Below, in pieces: positions 54,314 to 62,401 of a DNA stretch of 64,000 bases (positions are counted from its first letter, which is position 1; the number at the start of each line of letters is the position of its first letter). The DNA is from Lachnospiraceae bacterium 28-4 (GTDB lineage Bacteria; Bacillota; Clostridia; Lachnospirales; Lachnospiraceae). A program made the position numbers and the translations under genes. The stretch covers positions 450,128-514,127 of the forward strand of contig KE159598.1 in the NCBI GenBank assembly GCA_000403275.2, read 5' to 3'. The notes under the pieces were generated by a model. It was not told the DNA's origin and did no database searches. It saw only the letters and a list, made by a program, of their open reading frames with translations.

Positions 54314-55204
54314 ATGTACAAAAATATAAGCAAGATAGATAGAAGCAAGGCGGCCGGACCGAAACGGCGTGGACGGCTCTTACTATATGGTTTTCTGGCA
54401 GCTGTTGTATTGGCAGCTGCCGGGCATTATATGTTTTCAGAGGAACTGGAAACAACATTCTACCATTTGTATTCCCCTAAAGTGGCAGCTGGAGAAAATA
54501 TCCGGGTTGTAGTTTTGTCAGATCTGCATAATAGAGAATTCGGTCCGGACAATGCGGACTTGTTGGAACGGATTGCGGCGCTGAACCCCGATCTGATTGC
54601 TGTGGCCGGCGATATGGTAAACGCGGATGAGGAGAATTTAGATGTTGTTCTGACTTTGTGCAGCGGCCTGGTTGAGATTGCTACTGTTTATTATAGTCCG
54701 GGCAACCACGAGAGCAATCTCATGTATGAAAAAGGAAGTCCCATTGAAAGCTTGCTTCTGGAGCGAGGCGTCCATGTTCTGGTAAATCGTGCGGAGGAAG
54801 CAGACATACATAGAACTCCGCTCCTAATTGGCGGGCTGACCACTTCCACAGAAGACTATGAGGAGTATGGCGCTGAGTTTTTTGAAGAATACGAAAATAG
54901 CAGTGCTTTTAAATTGCTGATTGCCCACTACCCCAGTCTTTATTACGAGTATCTGGCAGATGGAAATATTGATTTGGGCATCTGCGGACACTATCATGGC
55001 GGACAGTTCCGGTTCCCAGTGGTGGGCGGGATTTATCACGGGGATACAGGTCTTTTTCCGAAGTACAACGCGGGAATGTACAAACTCGCTAATGGTACAA
55101 TCTTTGTATCGCGGGGTATGGGGGGACATAATGGACTGCCCCGCATCAATAATCGCCCTGAATTGGCGGTCATTGATATCAACGGCCGTCAAGAAACACA
55201 ATAA
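54314..55204 (+). CDS. Membrane-anchored metallophosphoesterase
   Basis: 296 residues from ATG 54314 (AGGAG upstream). N-terminal basic part, a membrane helix at about 25-42 (LLLYGFLAAVVLAAAGHYMF), then a calcineurin-like domain outside: VVLSDLHNREFGPDN, DLIAVAGDMVNADEEN, VYYSPGNHESN, ICGHYHGGQFRFP. All metal-site motifs are intact. YkuE-like enzymes of this type act on phosphorylated lipids or nucleotides. As first gene of the polysaccharide operon it may recycle undecaprenyl pyrophosphate or a sugar-lipid phosphate; that is inference. Confidence 0.88.
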   Translation: MYKNISKIDRSKAAGPKRRGRLLLYGFLAAVVLAAAGHYMFSEELETTFYHLYSPKVAAGENIRVVVLSDLHNREFGPDNADLLERIAALNPDLIAVAGDMVNADEENLDVVLTLCSGLVEIATVYYSPGNHESNLMYEKGSPIESLLLERGVHVLVNRAEEADIHRTPLLIGGLTTSTEDYEEYGAEFFEEYENSSAFKLLIAHYPSLYYEYLADGNIDLGICGHYHGGQFRFPVVGGIYHGDTGLFPKYNAGMYKLANGTIFVSRGMGGHNGLPRINNRPELAVIDINGRQETQ

Positions 55205-55221
55205 AAAGGAGTGGCAGCAAT

Positions 55222-56691
55222 ATGATTCTGGTAAGCATGATTGTTCCGGCACTGATTTTGTGCCTTGTCGTCTTATATGCAGAGCTGATCCGGCGTTTCT
55301 TCTTAATAAAATCCAAAATCCCATTTTGGGGTCTGCGCGGTATGCTGGGCCGTACGGCAGGGAAACGGCGGAGACTGGCGGCGATGGGGGCGTTGATTTT
55401 GGCAGTTAGTTTCTGGGCGCAGATAGCTGTAGATTTCTGGGCGCCCGGTATGCTGATGGTATTTAATTATGAGGAGGCAGCCCGGGGGCAGAACCCCAAC
55501 GTCACCCGGTTTAATGAGTCTGACATCCTCTCCGATGATATTCTGGAAAAGGTAATCCAGCGGGGGCAGCTGAACCTCAGTGTGGAGCAGTTATCCAAAT
55601 GCCTGAGTATCTCGACCTCGCTGGATGCGGAGAAGCTGGATGTGACTCAGGAGTCCGACCTGAAAATTTCCACGGAATATCGTGTCCGCTGCGCTGAATG
55701 GGTGTCCGTTTACGGTACAGAGCCAAAGACGGTGCTGAACCTCCTGGCCGATGTGTACTGGGGGAATTTTGTACTCAATTATGCGGAAAACGATAGCGTA
55801 TTGGATCTTTCTTTTGACGGACTGGAAGAGATGGAGTATTTGGACGTGAAGGATTATCTGGAGATGCAGGCGAATAAACTGCGCAACTATCTCCCTGGCT
55901 ATAGCAGTGAGAGCAGCAGTTTCCGGGCAGAGGGAAATGAGGAAACTTTTGCTTCCCTGTCCCAGAAAATCAGCAATTTTATTGATATTGAACTGGAACG
56001 CTACGAAGCCTTTATTTTGGAAAACGGATTGGCCAGGAGCAGGAATACATATCAATCCCGGATGCAGTATGTCAACTATCGATTGGACACCTCCCAAAGA
56101 AAAGACATGGCGGCGCATGATGTGCGGATTGAGGCAATCAATATGTACAATGCCTATATGACCCGCTTTGTTTTGATTCCCACTTACGATGTGGACAAGG
56201 AATTCTATATGTCTAAAACTAAGGTAGGCGTAGACTATTTTGCGGACGAGGCAAAAGAATATCTGGAATCTGCTGCAGAACTGGTAGAGGAAATGGAACA
56301 TAACACATACGCTTCCCGGCAGGTGGGCAGATCTTACGTGTTTTCATCTATTTACGACCAGGCAGACCAGCGGATTGAGGAACTGAAGGCTGAACTGATC
56401 AATCTGGCCGTTCAGAGCCGGGAACTTTGTGGAGCTTATGTTAAGGAAAAGAGGGACGGTTATATTCAGGTAGGTTTCACAGAATCTCCTGCGTTGAGCC
56501 GGGCTATTTCCGCCTTGCTGATCACAGGACTGTTTGTCGCCGCATGGAGCGGCAAGGCCATTCTGGAGCCTTTTTATCGAGAGTACAAGGGCGGCGGGGC
56601 TGTCGGATGGAAGGGATGGAGAGAATGGAAAGGGCGGAAAAAATGGAGAGAAAAATACAAGAATAAAAGTCGGAAGGAGAATGGGGCATGA
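55222..56691 (+). CDS. Polytopic membrane protein of the polysaccharide locus
   Basis: 489 residues. Hydrophobic segments at about 3-24 and 52-75, a large extracellular helical region (about 80-430: YEEAARGQNPNVTRFNESDI, CLSISTSLDAEKLDVTQESD, then RQVGRSYVFSSIYDQADQRI), and a last membrane helix at about 425-448 (ALLITGLFVAAWSGKAILEP), then a basic tail. The two-ended anchor around a helical domain resembles chain-length-type (Wzz) proteins, but I cannot assign it. The stop overlaps the next ATG (ATGA), so they are coupled. The ATG is preceded by AAAAAGGAG. Confidence 0.72.
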   Translation: MILVSMIVPALILCLVVLYAELIRRFFLIKSKIPFWGLRGMLGRTAGKRRRLAAMGALILAVSFWAQIAVDFWAPGMLMVFNYEEAARGQNPNVTRFNESDILSDDILEKVIQRGQLNLSVEQLSKCLSISTSLDAEKLDVTQESDLKISTEYRVRCAEWVSVYGTEPKTVLNLLADVYWGNFVLNYAENDSVLDLSFDGLEEMEYLDVKDYLEMQANKLRNYLPGYSSESSSFRAEGNEETFASLSQKISNFIDIELERYEAFILENGLARSRNTYQSRMQYVNYRLDTSQRKDMAAHDVRIEAINMYNAYMTRFVLIPTYDVDKEFYMSKTKVGVDYFADEAKEYLESAAELVEEMEHNTYASRQVGRSYVFSSIYDQADQRIEELKAELINLAVQSRELCGAYVKEKRDGYIQVGFTESPALSRAISALLITGLFVAAWSGKAILEPFYREYKGGGAVGWKGWREWKGRKKWREKYKNKSRKENGA

Positions 56692-57164
56692 AAGAACTGG
56701 ATGTTTTTCGATATCTCAAAAAATATCGCGCTGTAATTGCCGGGCTGTCAGTGCTGACAGGCATCCTGTTTTATATAGTCGCCCAGTTCCATATTCAGCA
56801 GTACACCGCGATCACAGTCATTGAGTATACCGGTTCCCGGGCGGAAGAGGGCTATTCCCCTGATGGAAAGAAAATTGATACCACTGAAATATATGCTACA
56901 AATCTGGTGGCTCAGGCTCTGAAAAAATTGGATGTGGACGATACAGAGGCAACGATAGACAGTATCCGCATGAACATCCATGTAGAGCCTGTTATTACGG
57001 AGGAGGATCTGCTGGTGCAGCAGTCCAAGCTGGACAACGGAGAAAAAGATTATGAAATCAATCCTACCCAGTATGTGGTGTCTTTCAACTGCGGCGTCAG
57101 TAATGGCAAGGAATACCCCCGAAAAGTTTTGAACCAGATTCTTCAGGAATACGCCAGTTATTAG
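56688..57164 (+). CDS. Wzz-like chain-length determinant, N-terminal part, ended by in-frame TAG
   Basis: 158 residues. One membrane helix at about 18-38 (VIAGLSVLTGILFYIVAQF) follows a short cytoplasmic start (MKELDVFRYLKKY). Then the periplasmic-type Wzz start (QYTAITVIEYTGSRAEEGYS). The frame stops at TAG 57162-57164 in ILQEYASY-stop-GKTHVNTSLAANPVSD. The following sequence in the same frame continues as a natural protein for another 465 codons, so this is the front half of a single gene of about 624 residues. The expected residue at the stop position is probably aromatic. Confidence 0.75.
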   Translation: MKELDVFRYLKKYRAVIAGLSVLTGILFYIVAQFHIQQYTAITVIEYTGSRAEEGYSPDGKKIDTTEIYATNLVAQALKKLDVDDTEATIDSIRMNIHVEPVITEEDLLVQQSKLDNGEKDYEINPTQYVVSFNCGVSNGKEYPRKVLNQILQEYASY

Positions 57165-57242
57165 GGAAAAACCCATGTCAATACTTCGCTGGCGGCCAAT
57201 CCGGTCAGTGATATTACCACCAAGGGTTACGACTATCTGGAG

Positions 57243-58562
57243 ATGGCCGAGGTCATGGATGATACCCTGACCAGTATTACAGAACATCTTTCGGACAAGG
57301 TGGAGTGGAATGGTGAATTTCGTTCCAGTCGGACGGGTTATAGTTTTCAGGACTTGAAGGACGAATTTGAATTTATTCAGGACGTAGAAGTGCGCCAATT
57401 GTTCTCTGAGATCCTGGTAGGGCAGGTCACTAAGGATCGGGATCTGCTTCTGGAGAAATATCGGAATCGGAACAACGACTTGTCTATATCCAATAGCGCC
57501 GTAGCCTTTGAGATTGAAAAAATCCGAGGCATTATCGGAGCCTATGAGGACGCCATGGGGGATTTCAGTGTTCCTGTTATCAATGCTGATGGAGAGAGCC
57601 CGGGAAATCCGCTTCAGAATAACGTCTTGCCGGATGTCTACGATGATGGGAATAGCGACGAAGACGGAAACTGGATACCGGTGGATCGGACTGCGGAGTA
57701 TGACCAGTTGCTGATGGCGTATATCGAGGATAGAACCCTTTATGAACATAACCTGATTGACAATGATTACAACAATTATATCATCGATGTGTTTACCAAA
57801 GCCCCGGCCGTATCTTCGGAGGCCGGCCAGCAAAGCATTCAGGCGGAGATTGCTTGTCTGGCAGAGAAAATTAACGCTCTCCAGTCGATCTATTACGAAA
57901 CAAATGATGAGTACAATGAGTATCTGGGTGCGCAGAATATTATGATGCTATCCAGCGTACGGGTGACAGAGCGTTTCCCCGTCCTGATTTTTACAGTGCT
58001 GATAGTGGTGATCTTCGGAGCGCTGGGCTGTGCCGGTGCGGCATTATTCGGCAGGATCGAGGACTTTATTGAGTATTATGCTTTTACTAACAAGGTGGAC
58101 GATTTGCCTAACCGGGCTAAATGCGACCAGTTCATTGCACAGCGGGAACACCGTCCGATTATGGGCAATTTCGTCTGCGTTGTATTTAAGCTTGCCAATT
58201 TGCAGAAAGAAAATGCCCGTCTGGGCCGGGAGGCCGGCGATCGGATGATAAAGGATTTTGTGGAGATTATTACGTCAGTGTTTGCTCCCTCCAACAAGGT
58301 ATTTGTAGGTAATAATGGTGCAGGGCAGTATTTGATTTTTGCGGAGTCTATGGACAAGGAACAGGTGATCGCCGCTCTGTTTCAGGTGGGCATTGTTCTG
58401 GAAGAGAGATCCAGGGAGCGGGGCTACCATATTGATCTAAAACATGGGTATGCTTATGCAGCGGAGGAGCAATGCTTCTATATCCGTGAATTGCTGTCGA
58501 TTACCATGAAGAGGGTCGGAACCGAAAACGACCCTAAAAAGCCGGAAACCACAGTAGTCTGA
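57243..58562 (+). CDS. Wzz-like/GGDEF protein, C-terminal part after the amber codon
   Basis: Same frame as the gene above; the open stretch really begins at 57165, and ATG 57243 is only the first possible restart (no ribosome site). It continues the helical extracellular part, then a second membrane helix at about 242-262 of this segment (LIFTVLIVVIFGALGCAGAALF) and a cytoplasmic domain of about 155 residues resembling GGDEF: VDDLPNRAKCDQFI, FKLANLQKENARLGREAGDRMIKDF, and VGNNGAGQYLIFAE where GGDEF would be. The active-site loop is degenerate (GAGQY), so it should bind or sense rather than make c-di-GMP. Confidence 0.7.
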   Translation: MAEVMDDTLTSITEHLSDKVEWNGEFRSSRTGYSFQDLKDEFEFIQDVEVRQLFSEILVGQVTKDRDLLLEKYRNRNNDLSISNSAVAFEIEKIRGIIGAYEDAMGDFSVPVINADGESPGNPLQNNVLPDVYDDGNSDEDGNWIPVDRTAEYDQLLMAYIEDRTLYEHNLIDNDYNNYIIDVFTKAPAVSSEAGQQSIQAEIACLAEKINALQSIYYETNDEYNEYLGAQNIMMLSSVRVTERFPVLIFTVLIVVIFGALGCAGAALFGRIEDFIEYYAFTNKVDDLPNRAKCDQFIAQREHRPIMGNFVCVVFKLANLQKENARLGREAGDRMIKDFVEIITSVFAPSNKVFVGNNGAGQYLIFAESMDKEQVIAALFQVGIVLEERSRERGYHIDLKHGYAYAAEEQCFYIRELLSITMKRVGTENDPKKPETTVV

Positions 58563-58597
58563 CGAGGCGGAATGTCAGAAGAACAGGGAGTAGGTCT

Positions 58598-59896
58598 TTG
58601 GTCTCAATGATTTATATGGTATTGGCAACGGCAATGTTTTTTCTTCAGGATACATATTTTTTGGTGGCTGGCATGGAGTTGAGCCTTAAAAATCCCTGTG
58701 CATTGGCAATTTTGTTTCTGGCATTGCTGAACTTTATTGTAACAGTGCGGCTGGACCGCCTAATGGTATTGATCCGCCATACAGCAGTCCAGGTGCTGCC
58801 TTATCTAATTCCGCTGGTTTTTTCGGCTGTAATTTGGGTAAGCACAAAGGCCGGGGGAGCTGCCGTCATGAATGGCGTATCCATGATTTTTCCACAGATG
58901 CTGTCAGTGCTTGTAGCAGCTGCTACTTTGTATCTTTTTGGCGAAAAGGGAATTTGGTATTGTTTGGGGGCTATGTGCGCTGCAAATTTCATAAGTATAC
59001 TGGTTGTGGTTTATACAGGCGGATTCTCGGAATTCCTACAGGAACTTTATATCCTTCTGGCCACTTTCAGCAAAGAGACTGGTCCGCTGATGATGCGGCT
59101 GGAGACTCATGACTTGACCTTTGCTTTTGGGCCTTTCCTGCTTTATCTCATGCTGCACTGGAAAAAGTCCCCGCATCCTCTTCTCTGGCTGGTTCTTGTA
59201 TCCTGCTTCTGGCTGGTTGGCTTGAAGAGGATTGCTTTCCCGGCCTTGGCGTCAGGGCTTTTGTCAGCATTGCTGTTGCGGCGGATGCCGGAGAAAGCTG
59301 CAAGGCAGACAGCGTTGTGCGTAGCTGTGGCTATGATGGCGGTTAGCTTTCTTTACATCGCGGGAATTCGGTACGGCTTGTTTGAATTCCTGGAGATGCG
59401 GTTAGGGCTGGATACAAAAGGCAGGGCGCTGCTATTTGCAAATGTGGAGCCCTACTACGAAATCAGTTTTACTTACATAGGGAGGGGGACAGGGTTTGAG
59501 CGTATGGTGGAGTGGCTTTCCGGGACAATGCAGACAATTCCTTTGCGTACACAGACTCAGATCCACAACGATTTTCTCCGTATGTACCTGAATATCGGTT
59601 TTTTTGGGTATTGGATCTGGCTCTGGAGCTGGCTGCCTGCAAGGCTGAATTACTGGTTCCGTCAAGCAGGAAAGGATGCAGGCTGCCTTTTTCTGGGAAT
59701 TTGCACTTATTGCTTCGTCCTTTATGCTACAGACAATACAATCTATTATCCTTATACCATCATTGCCTGTACCCTGATTCCTATGGTCTGCCAGTTTGAT
59801 GCTCAAGCAAAAGCTGCTCTGGAAAGGCAGTGTATTCAGTGGGGCGGAGAAAAGGAAAGCGGATCTGGCAGGGAGGCTGCAAATATTGAGAGGTGA
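58598..59896 (+). CDS. Polysaccharide polymerase, Wzy-like
   Basis: 432 residues from TTG 58598, seven bases after AGGGAG; ATG 58607 is the alternative. About ten membrane helices with a large extracellular loop near residues 270-320 (MRLGLDTKGRALLFANVEPY, IGRGTGFERMVEWL, TQIHNDFLRMYLNIGFFGYW). The R-x-x-x-x and H-N-D-x-L-R segments are those of the O-antigen ligase/polymerase (Wzy) family. It would polymerise lipid-linked repeat units outside the membrane. Length and topology fit. Confidence 0.8.
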   Translation: MVSMIYMVLATAMFFLQDTYFLVAGMELSLKNPCALAILFLALLNFIVTVRLDRLMVLIRHTAVQVLPYLIPLVFSAVIWVSTKAGGAAVMNGVSMIFPQMLSVLVAAATLYLFGEKGIWYCLGAMCAANFISILVVVYTGGFSEFLQELYILLATFSKETGPLMMRLETHDLTFAFGPFLLYLMLHWKKSPHPLLWLVLVSCFWLVGLKRIAFPALASGLLSALLLRRMPEKAARQTALCVAVAMMAVSFLYIAGIRYGLFEFLEMRLGLDTKGRALLFANVEPYYEISFTYIGRGTGFERMVEWLSGTMQTIPLRTQTQIHNDFLRMYLNIGFFGYWIWLWSWLPARLNYWFRQAGKDAGCLFLGICTYCFVLYATDNTIYYPYTIIACTLIPMVCQFDAQAKAALERQCIQWGGEKESGSGREAANIER

Positions 59897-59902
59897 GTCG
59901 GC

Positions 59903-60373
59903 TTGAAAAAGAGAAAATTGCGGGTCTGCTTTGCTGCATCCTCCGGGGGGCATTTATTGGAATTGATGATGCTGGACCCTTTGATGGATCAATATGACAG
60001 CTTTCTGGTTACAGAGAAGACAGCCTATAGAGCTGCTCTGAAAGGTATGCGGTGCCACTGCCTTTTACAAGTGAACCGACGAGAATGGCTCTGTATACCA
60101 AAGCTGATTATAAACACTTTTTATTCTTTGGCAATCTGCTTGGTGGAACGGCCGGACGTGGTGGTCTGCACCGGCGTGCTGGCAACAATCCCCCTTTGTC
60201 TGTTATGCAAGATGTTCGGGAAAAAATTGGTGTTTATTGAGTCTTATGCAAAGGTGAAAACCCCCACACTGACGGGAAAACTCCTTTATCATTTTGCGGA
60301 TCGTTTCTATGTCCAGTGGCAGGAACTGCTGGAGTTTTATCCAAAGGCTATACATGTAGGCGGCATTTATTAG
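59903..60373 (+). CDS. PssD/EpsE (Alg14-like) membrane subunit of a glycosyltransferase
   Basis: 156 residues from TTG 59903 with GAGAGG upstream. VCFAASSGGHLLELMMLDPL is the Alg14 start. VVVCTGVLATIPLCLLCKMF and KLVFIESYAKVKTPTLTGKL follow. It anchors the catalytic partner encoded next (60497-60973). Together they add the second sugar to lipid-linked repeat units. Its stop codon TAG is contained in the start of an E-type hairpin element. Confidence 0.85.
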   Translation: MKKRKLRVCFAASSGGHLLELMMLDPLMDQYDSFLVTEKTAYRAALKGMRCHCLLQVNRREWLCIPKLIINTFYSLAICLVERPDVVVCTGVLATIPLCLLCKMFGKKLVFIESYAKVKTPTLTGKLLYHFADRFYVQWQELLEFYPKAIHVGGIY

Positions 60374-60484
60374 TGTGAAGAGAAGTTCTAAGGCTCGCAC
60401 CAGTGGGTGCTTCGCCAAGAACTTCTAATACTTCACACCGGAACTTCAGCTCCGGGGGATTGTGTGATTCCGCGAAGCGGAATC
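60373..60484. repeat. Small hairpin element, family E copy 2
   Basis: Almost identical to copy 1 (7268): GTGTGAAGAG, GGCTC-GCACC-AGTG-GGTGC-TTCGCC, AAGAACTTCT, ending CTTCACAC at 60438. Followed by CCGGA/TCCGG and GATTCCGC/GCGGAATC hairpins. It is inserted inside an operon between two subunits of one enzyme, overlapping the first stop codon. Confidence 0.75.
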
Positions 60485-60496
60485 ATGGAGGTTAGT

Positions 60497-60973
60497 ATGA
60501 TATTTGTAACAGTTGGGTCTCAGAAGTTTCCCTTTAACCGTTTGATCGGAAAAATAGATCAAATGATTCGAAGTGGTTTTATAAAAGAAGATGTCTTTAT
60601 CCAAACGGGAACCAGTGAATATATTCCAGTCTGCCCCCATCAGGCATTCTGTGACCGGGAACACTTTGAAAGGATGATGGAAACCTACAATATCCTTATC
60701 GCCCATGGAGGCGCGGGTACCATGGTGGATGCTGTGAAACGGGGAAAGAAAGTTATTGTTGTTCCGCGCCTGGCTCGGTATGAGGAGCATGTAGACGACC
60801 ATCAGATGGAGCTGGCAGTACGGTTTCATGAGATGAATTTGATTCGCGTTTGCATGGATGTGGAGCAGCTGCCCGATATGCTTCTGGGTCTCGACGGACA
60901 TAGTTTTGCTCAGTTCCAGTCCAATACGGAGGCTCTTCTTACGTCTTTGGACGGCTATATCCGTTCGCTGTAA
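60497..60973 (+). CDS. PssE/EpsF (Alg13-like) glycosyltransferase subunit
   Basis: 158 residues from ATG 60497, preceded by GGAGG. MIFVTVGSQKFPFNRLIGKI, then DVFIQTGTSEYIPV, YNILIAHGGAGTMVDAVKRG and VVPRLARYEEHVDDHQMELA: the UDP-sugar-binding C-terminal domain type of GT28/Alg13. It forms the active enzyme with the Alg14-like membrane protein encoded just upstream. Together they transfer a sugar to undecaprenyl-linked acceptors. Confidence 0.87.
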   Translation: MIFVTVGSQKFPFNRLIGKIDQMIRSGFIKEDVFIQTGTSEYIPVCPHQAFCDREHFERMMETYNILIAHGGAGTMVDAVKRGKKVIVVPRLARYEEHVDDHQMELAVRFHEMNLIRVCMDVEQLPDMLLGLDGHSFAQFQSNTEALLTSLDGYIRSL

Positions 60974-60987
60974 ATTAGGAGGATTCT

Positions 60988-61203
60988 ATGAAGATTTTAG
61001 AGATCGGCCCCAGTGAGACCCGTTCCCGGGGAGGAATGGCCGAGGTCATCCGGGGCATTCGGAAGAGCAGGATTCTGGGGCAAGAGTTTGAAATAGACAG
61101 TTTTTCTTCCTACATAGACGGTAGTCTTCCTGTCCGATTGCTGTATTCTATGTATGAATGCTCATGTACGGTAAAGAAGCAAGCAACCGAAAACAAGAGA
61201 TAG
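60988..61203 (+). pseudogene. Glycosyltransferase family 4, N-terminal fragment cut by a mobile element
   Basis: About 57 residues of the family start (MKILEIGPSETRSRGGMAEV, IRGIRKSRILGQEFEIDSFS) and then a sudden unrelated tail (SCTVKKQATENKR) and stop. GT4 enzymes are normally about 380 residues. The break at about 61160 is the left edge of the origin-like DNA described next, so the polysaccharide operon has lost its downstream genes from here. Confidence 0.7.
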
Positions 61204-61259
61204 ACCGCCAGCACCACACTATTCCGAACCAAAGAAACCAAAGACCAAAAGACAAGCAT

Positions 61260-61680
61260 TGTGGAAATGTGCATAACTGGCTATGGAATCATGGATAACT
61301 CTATTCACAGCACATGGAAAAGCTAAAGTGCAGCTTTCCCACGTCCTGCAAACAGAGTTACCCACAATTCCATGAGATAGCCAGTTATACACATTCCCAC
61401 AAATCCAAACTTTTCTAAAAACAGCTTGATAATTGGGGATTTTTGCCGGAAAAAGTTTGGATTTCGTTTCACAAAGTACAATACTCCAATTATGACAAAA
61501 TGCGTAAAACATTGCTATTTAGCTCTGTTTCAATCAATTTATTCTCATTTCTGACAAGAGAAGTACAAAACAAAATCCAAACTTTTATATCAGAAAATGC
61601 CTTGAATAAAGGATTTACAGAGGAAAGTTTGGATTTCTTCTAAGTTTGGATTTGTGGAAAAATCCAAAAGTTTAGATTTT
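61260..61680. other. Origin-like region with palindrome, DnaA-box-like sites and iterons
   Basis: An imperfect inverted repeat (61260-61302 with 61354-61401) contains TTATACACA, TTACCCACA and, in reverse, TTATGCACA, each one change from the DnaA box TTATCCACA. After it come at least five copies of AAATCCAAACTTTT or its reverse complement (about 61401, 61451, 61573, 61623, 61641) plus a diverged pair at 61659. Repeats of this spacing suggest plasmid iterons or mobile-element transfer or replication sites. The small open frame 61443-61643 inside it is not believable as a gene. Confidence 0.5.
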
Positions 61681-61726
61681 CCCACAATGCCGACTACTAC
61701 GGAAGCCCTTGTCAATTCTTAATATC

Positions 61727-61755
61727 TTGACATAACTAATTGAATTTGTTAAAAT
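61727..61755 (+). promoter_or_regulatory. Promoter of the TetR gene
   Basis: TTGACA (61727-61732), 17 bp, TAAAAT (61750-61755); the start codon is 36 bp downstream. Confidence 0.75.
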
Positions 61756-61790
61756 ACAAACTAGATTAAGAAAAAAGGAGGAGATTTATT

Positions 61791-62360
61791 TTGCCGAAAA
61801 TAAAAATTGATAAAGAATCGGTTATCAAAGAAGCTGCATATATAGCAAATACGATAGGCATAGAAAACCTATCTTTAAAAACGCTTGCATCGCAATTAGG
61901 CGTTAAGTCGCCATCGCTTTATAACCATATAGATGGGCTTGACGACCTAAAACAGCAGCTTATGCTATATGGTTGGAAAGAATTAGAAGACAAAATTATT
62001 CAATCTGTAATAGGATTTTCTGGATATGATGCGATTAGAGCTATGTGCTACGCTTTTCATGAATATGCAATAGAGAATCAAGGAGTTTTTAGCACAATGC
62101 TTTGGTACAATCAATTTGAGAATGAACAGATGAATGAAGTGACTTCAAAAATGTTTTCAATTTTTTTCAAAATAACTAAGTCACTAAATATTTCACAAGA
62201 TAATTGCATTCATTTAGTCAGAATGTTTAGAAGTTTTTTAGAGGGCTTTGCATTACTTGAAAATCATAACGCCTTTGGTAATACACAGTTGATAAAAGAT
62301 AGTTTTGAATTATCAATAGACATTTTAATTGAGGGAGCAAAAAAATTAGAGGGGAAATGA
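61791..62360 (+). CDS. TetR-family regulator
   Basis: 189 residues from TTG 61791, which has AAAGGAGGAG eight bases upstream. N-terminal helix-turn-helix: ESVIKEAAYIANTIGIENLS, LKTLASQLGVKSPSLYNHID. The C-terminal ligand domain is of the TetR_C_33 type (AIRAMCYAFHEYAIENQGVF). It probably represses the serine-hydrolase gene, whose start overlaps or follows its stop. AT-rich composition differs from the polysaccharide operon, consistent with transfer. Confidence 0.85.
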   Translation: MPKIKIDKESVIKEAAYIANTIGIENLSLKTLASQLGVKSPSLYNHIDGLDDLKQQLMLYGWKELEDKIIQSVIGFSGYDAIRAMCYAFHEYAIENQGVFSTMLWYNQFENEQMNEVTSKMFSIFFKITKSLNISQDNCIHLVRMFRSFLEGFALLENHNAFGNTQLIKDSFELSIDILIEGAKKLEGK

Positions 62361-62401
62361 TAGCGCATGGTATATCAGAAAAAAACAAGGGAAAAGGTTT
62401 T

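Noticed and set aside
58598-59896. Flippase (Wzx) instead of polymerase
   Set aside because: The H-N-D-F-L-R segment in a large external loop and the helix count fit Wzy/O-antigen ligase better than a 12-14-helix flippase.
61443-61643. 66-codon open frame
   Set aside because: Made of the iteron repeats; no ribosome site and low-complexity composition.
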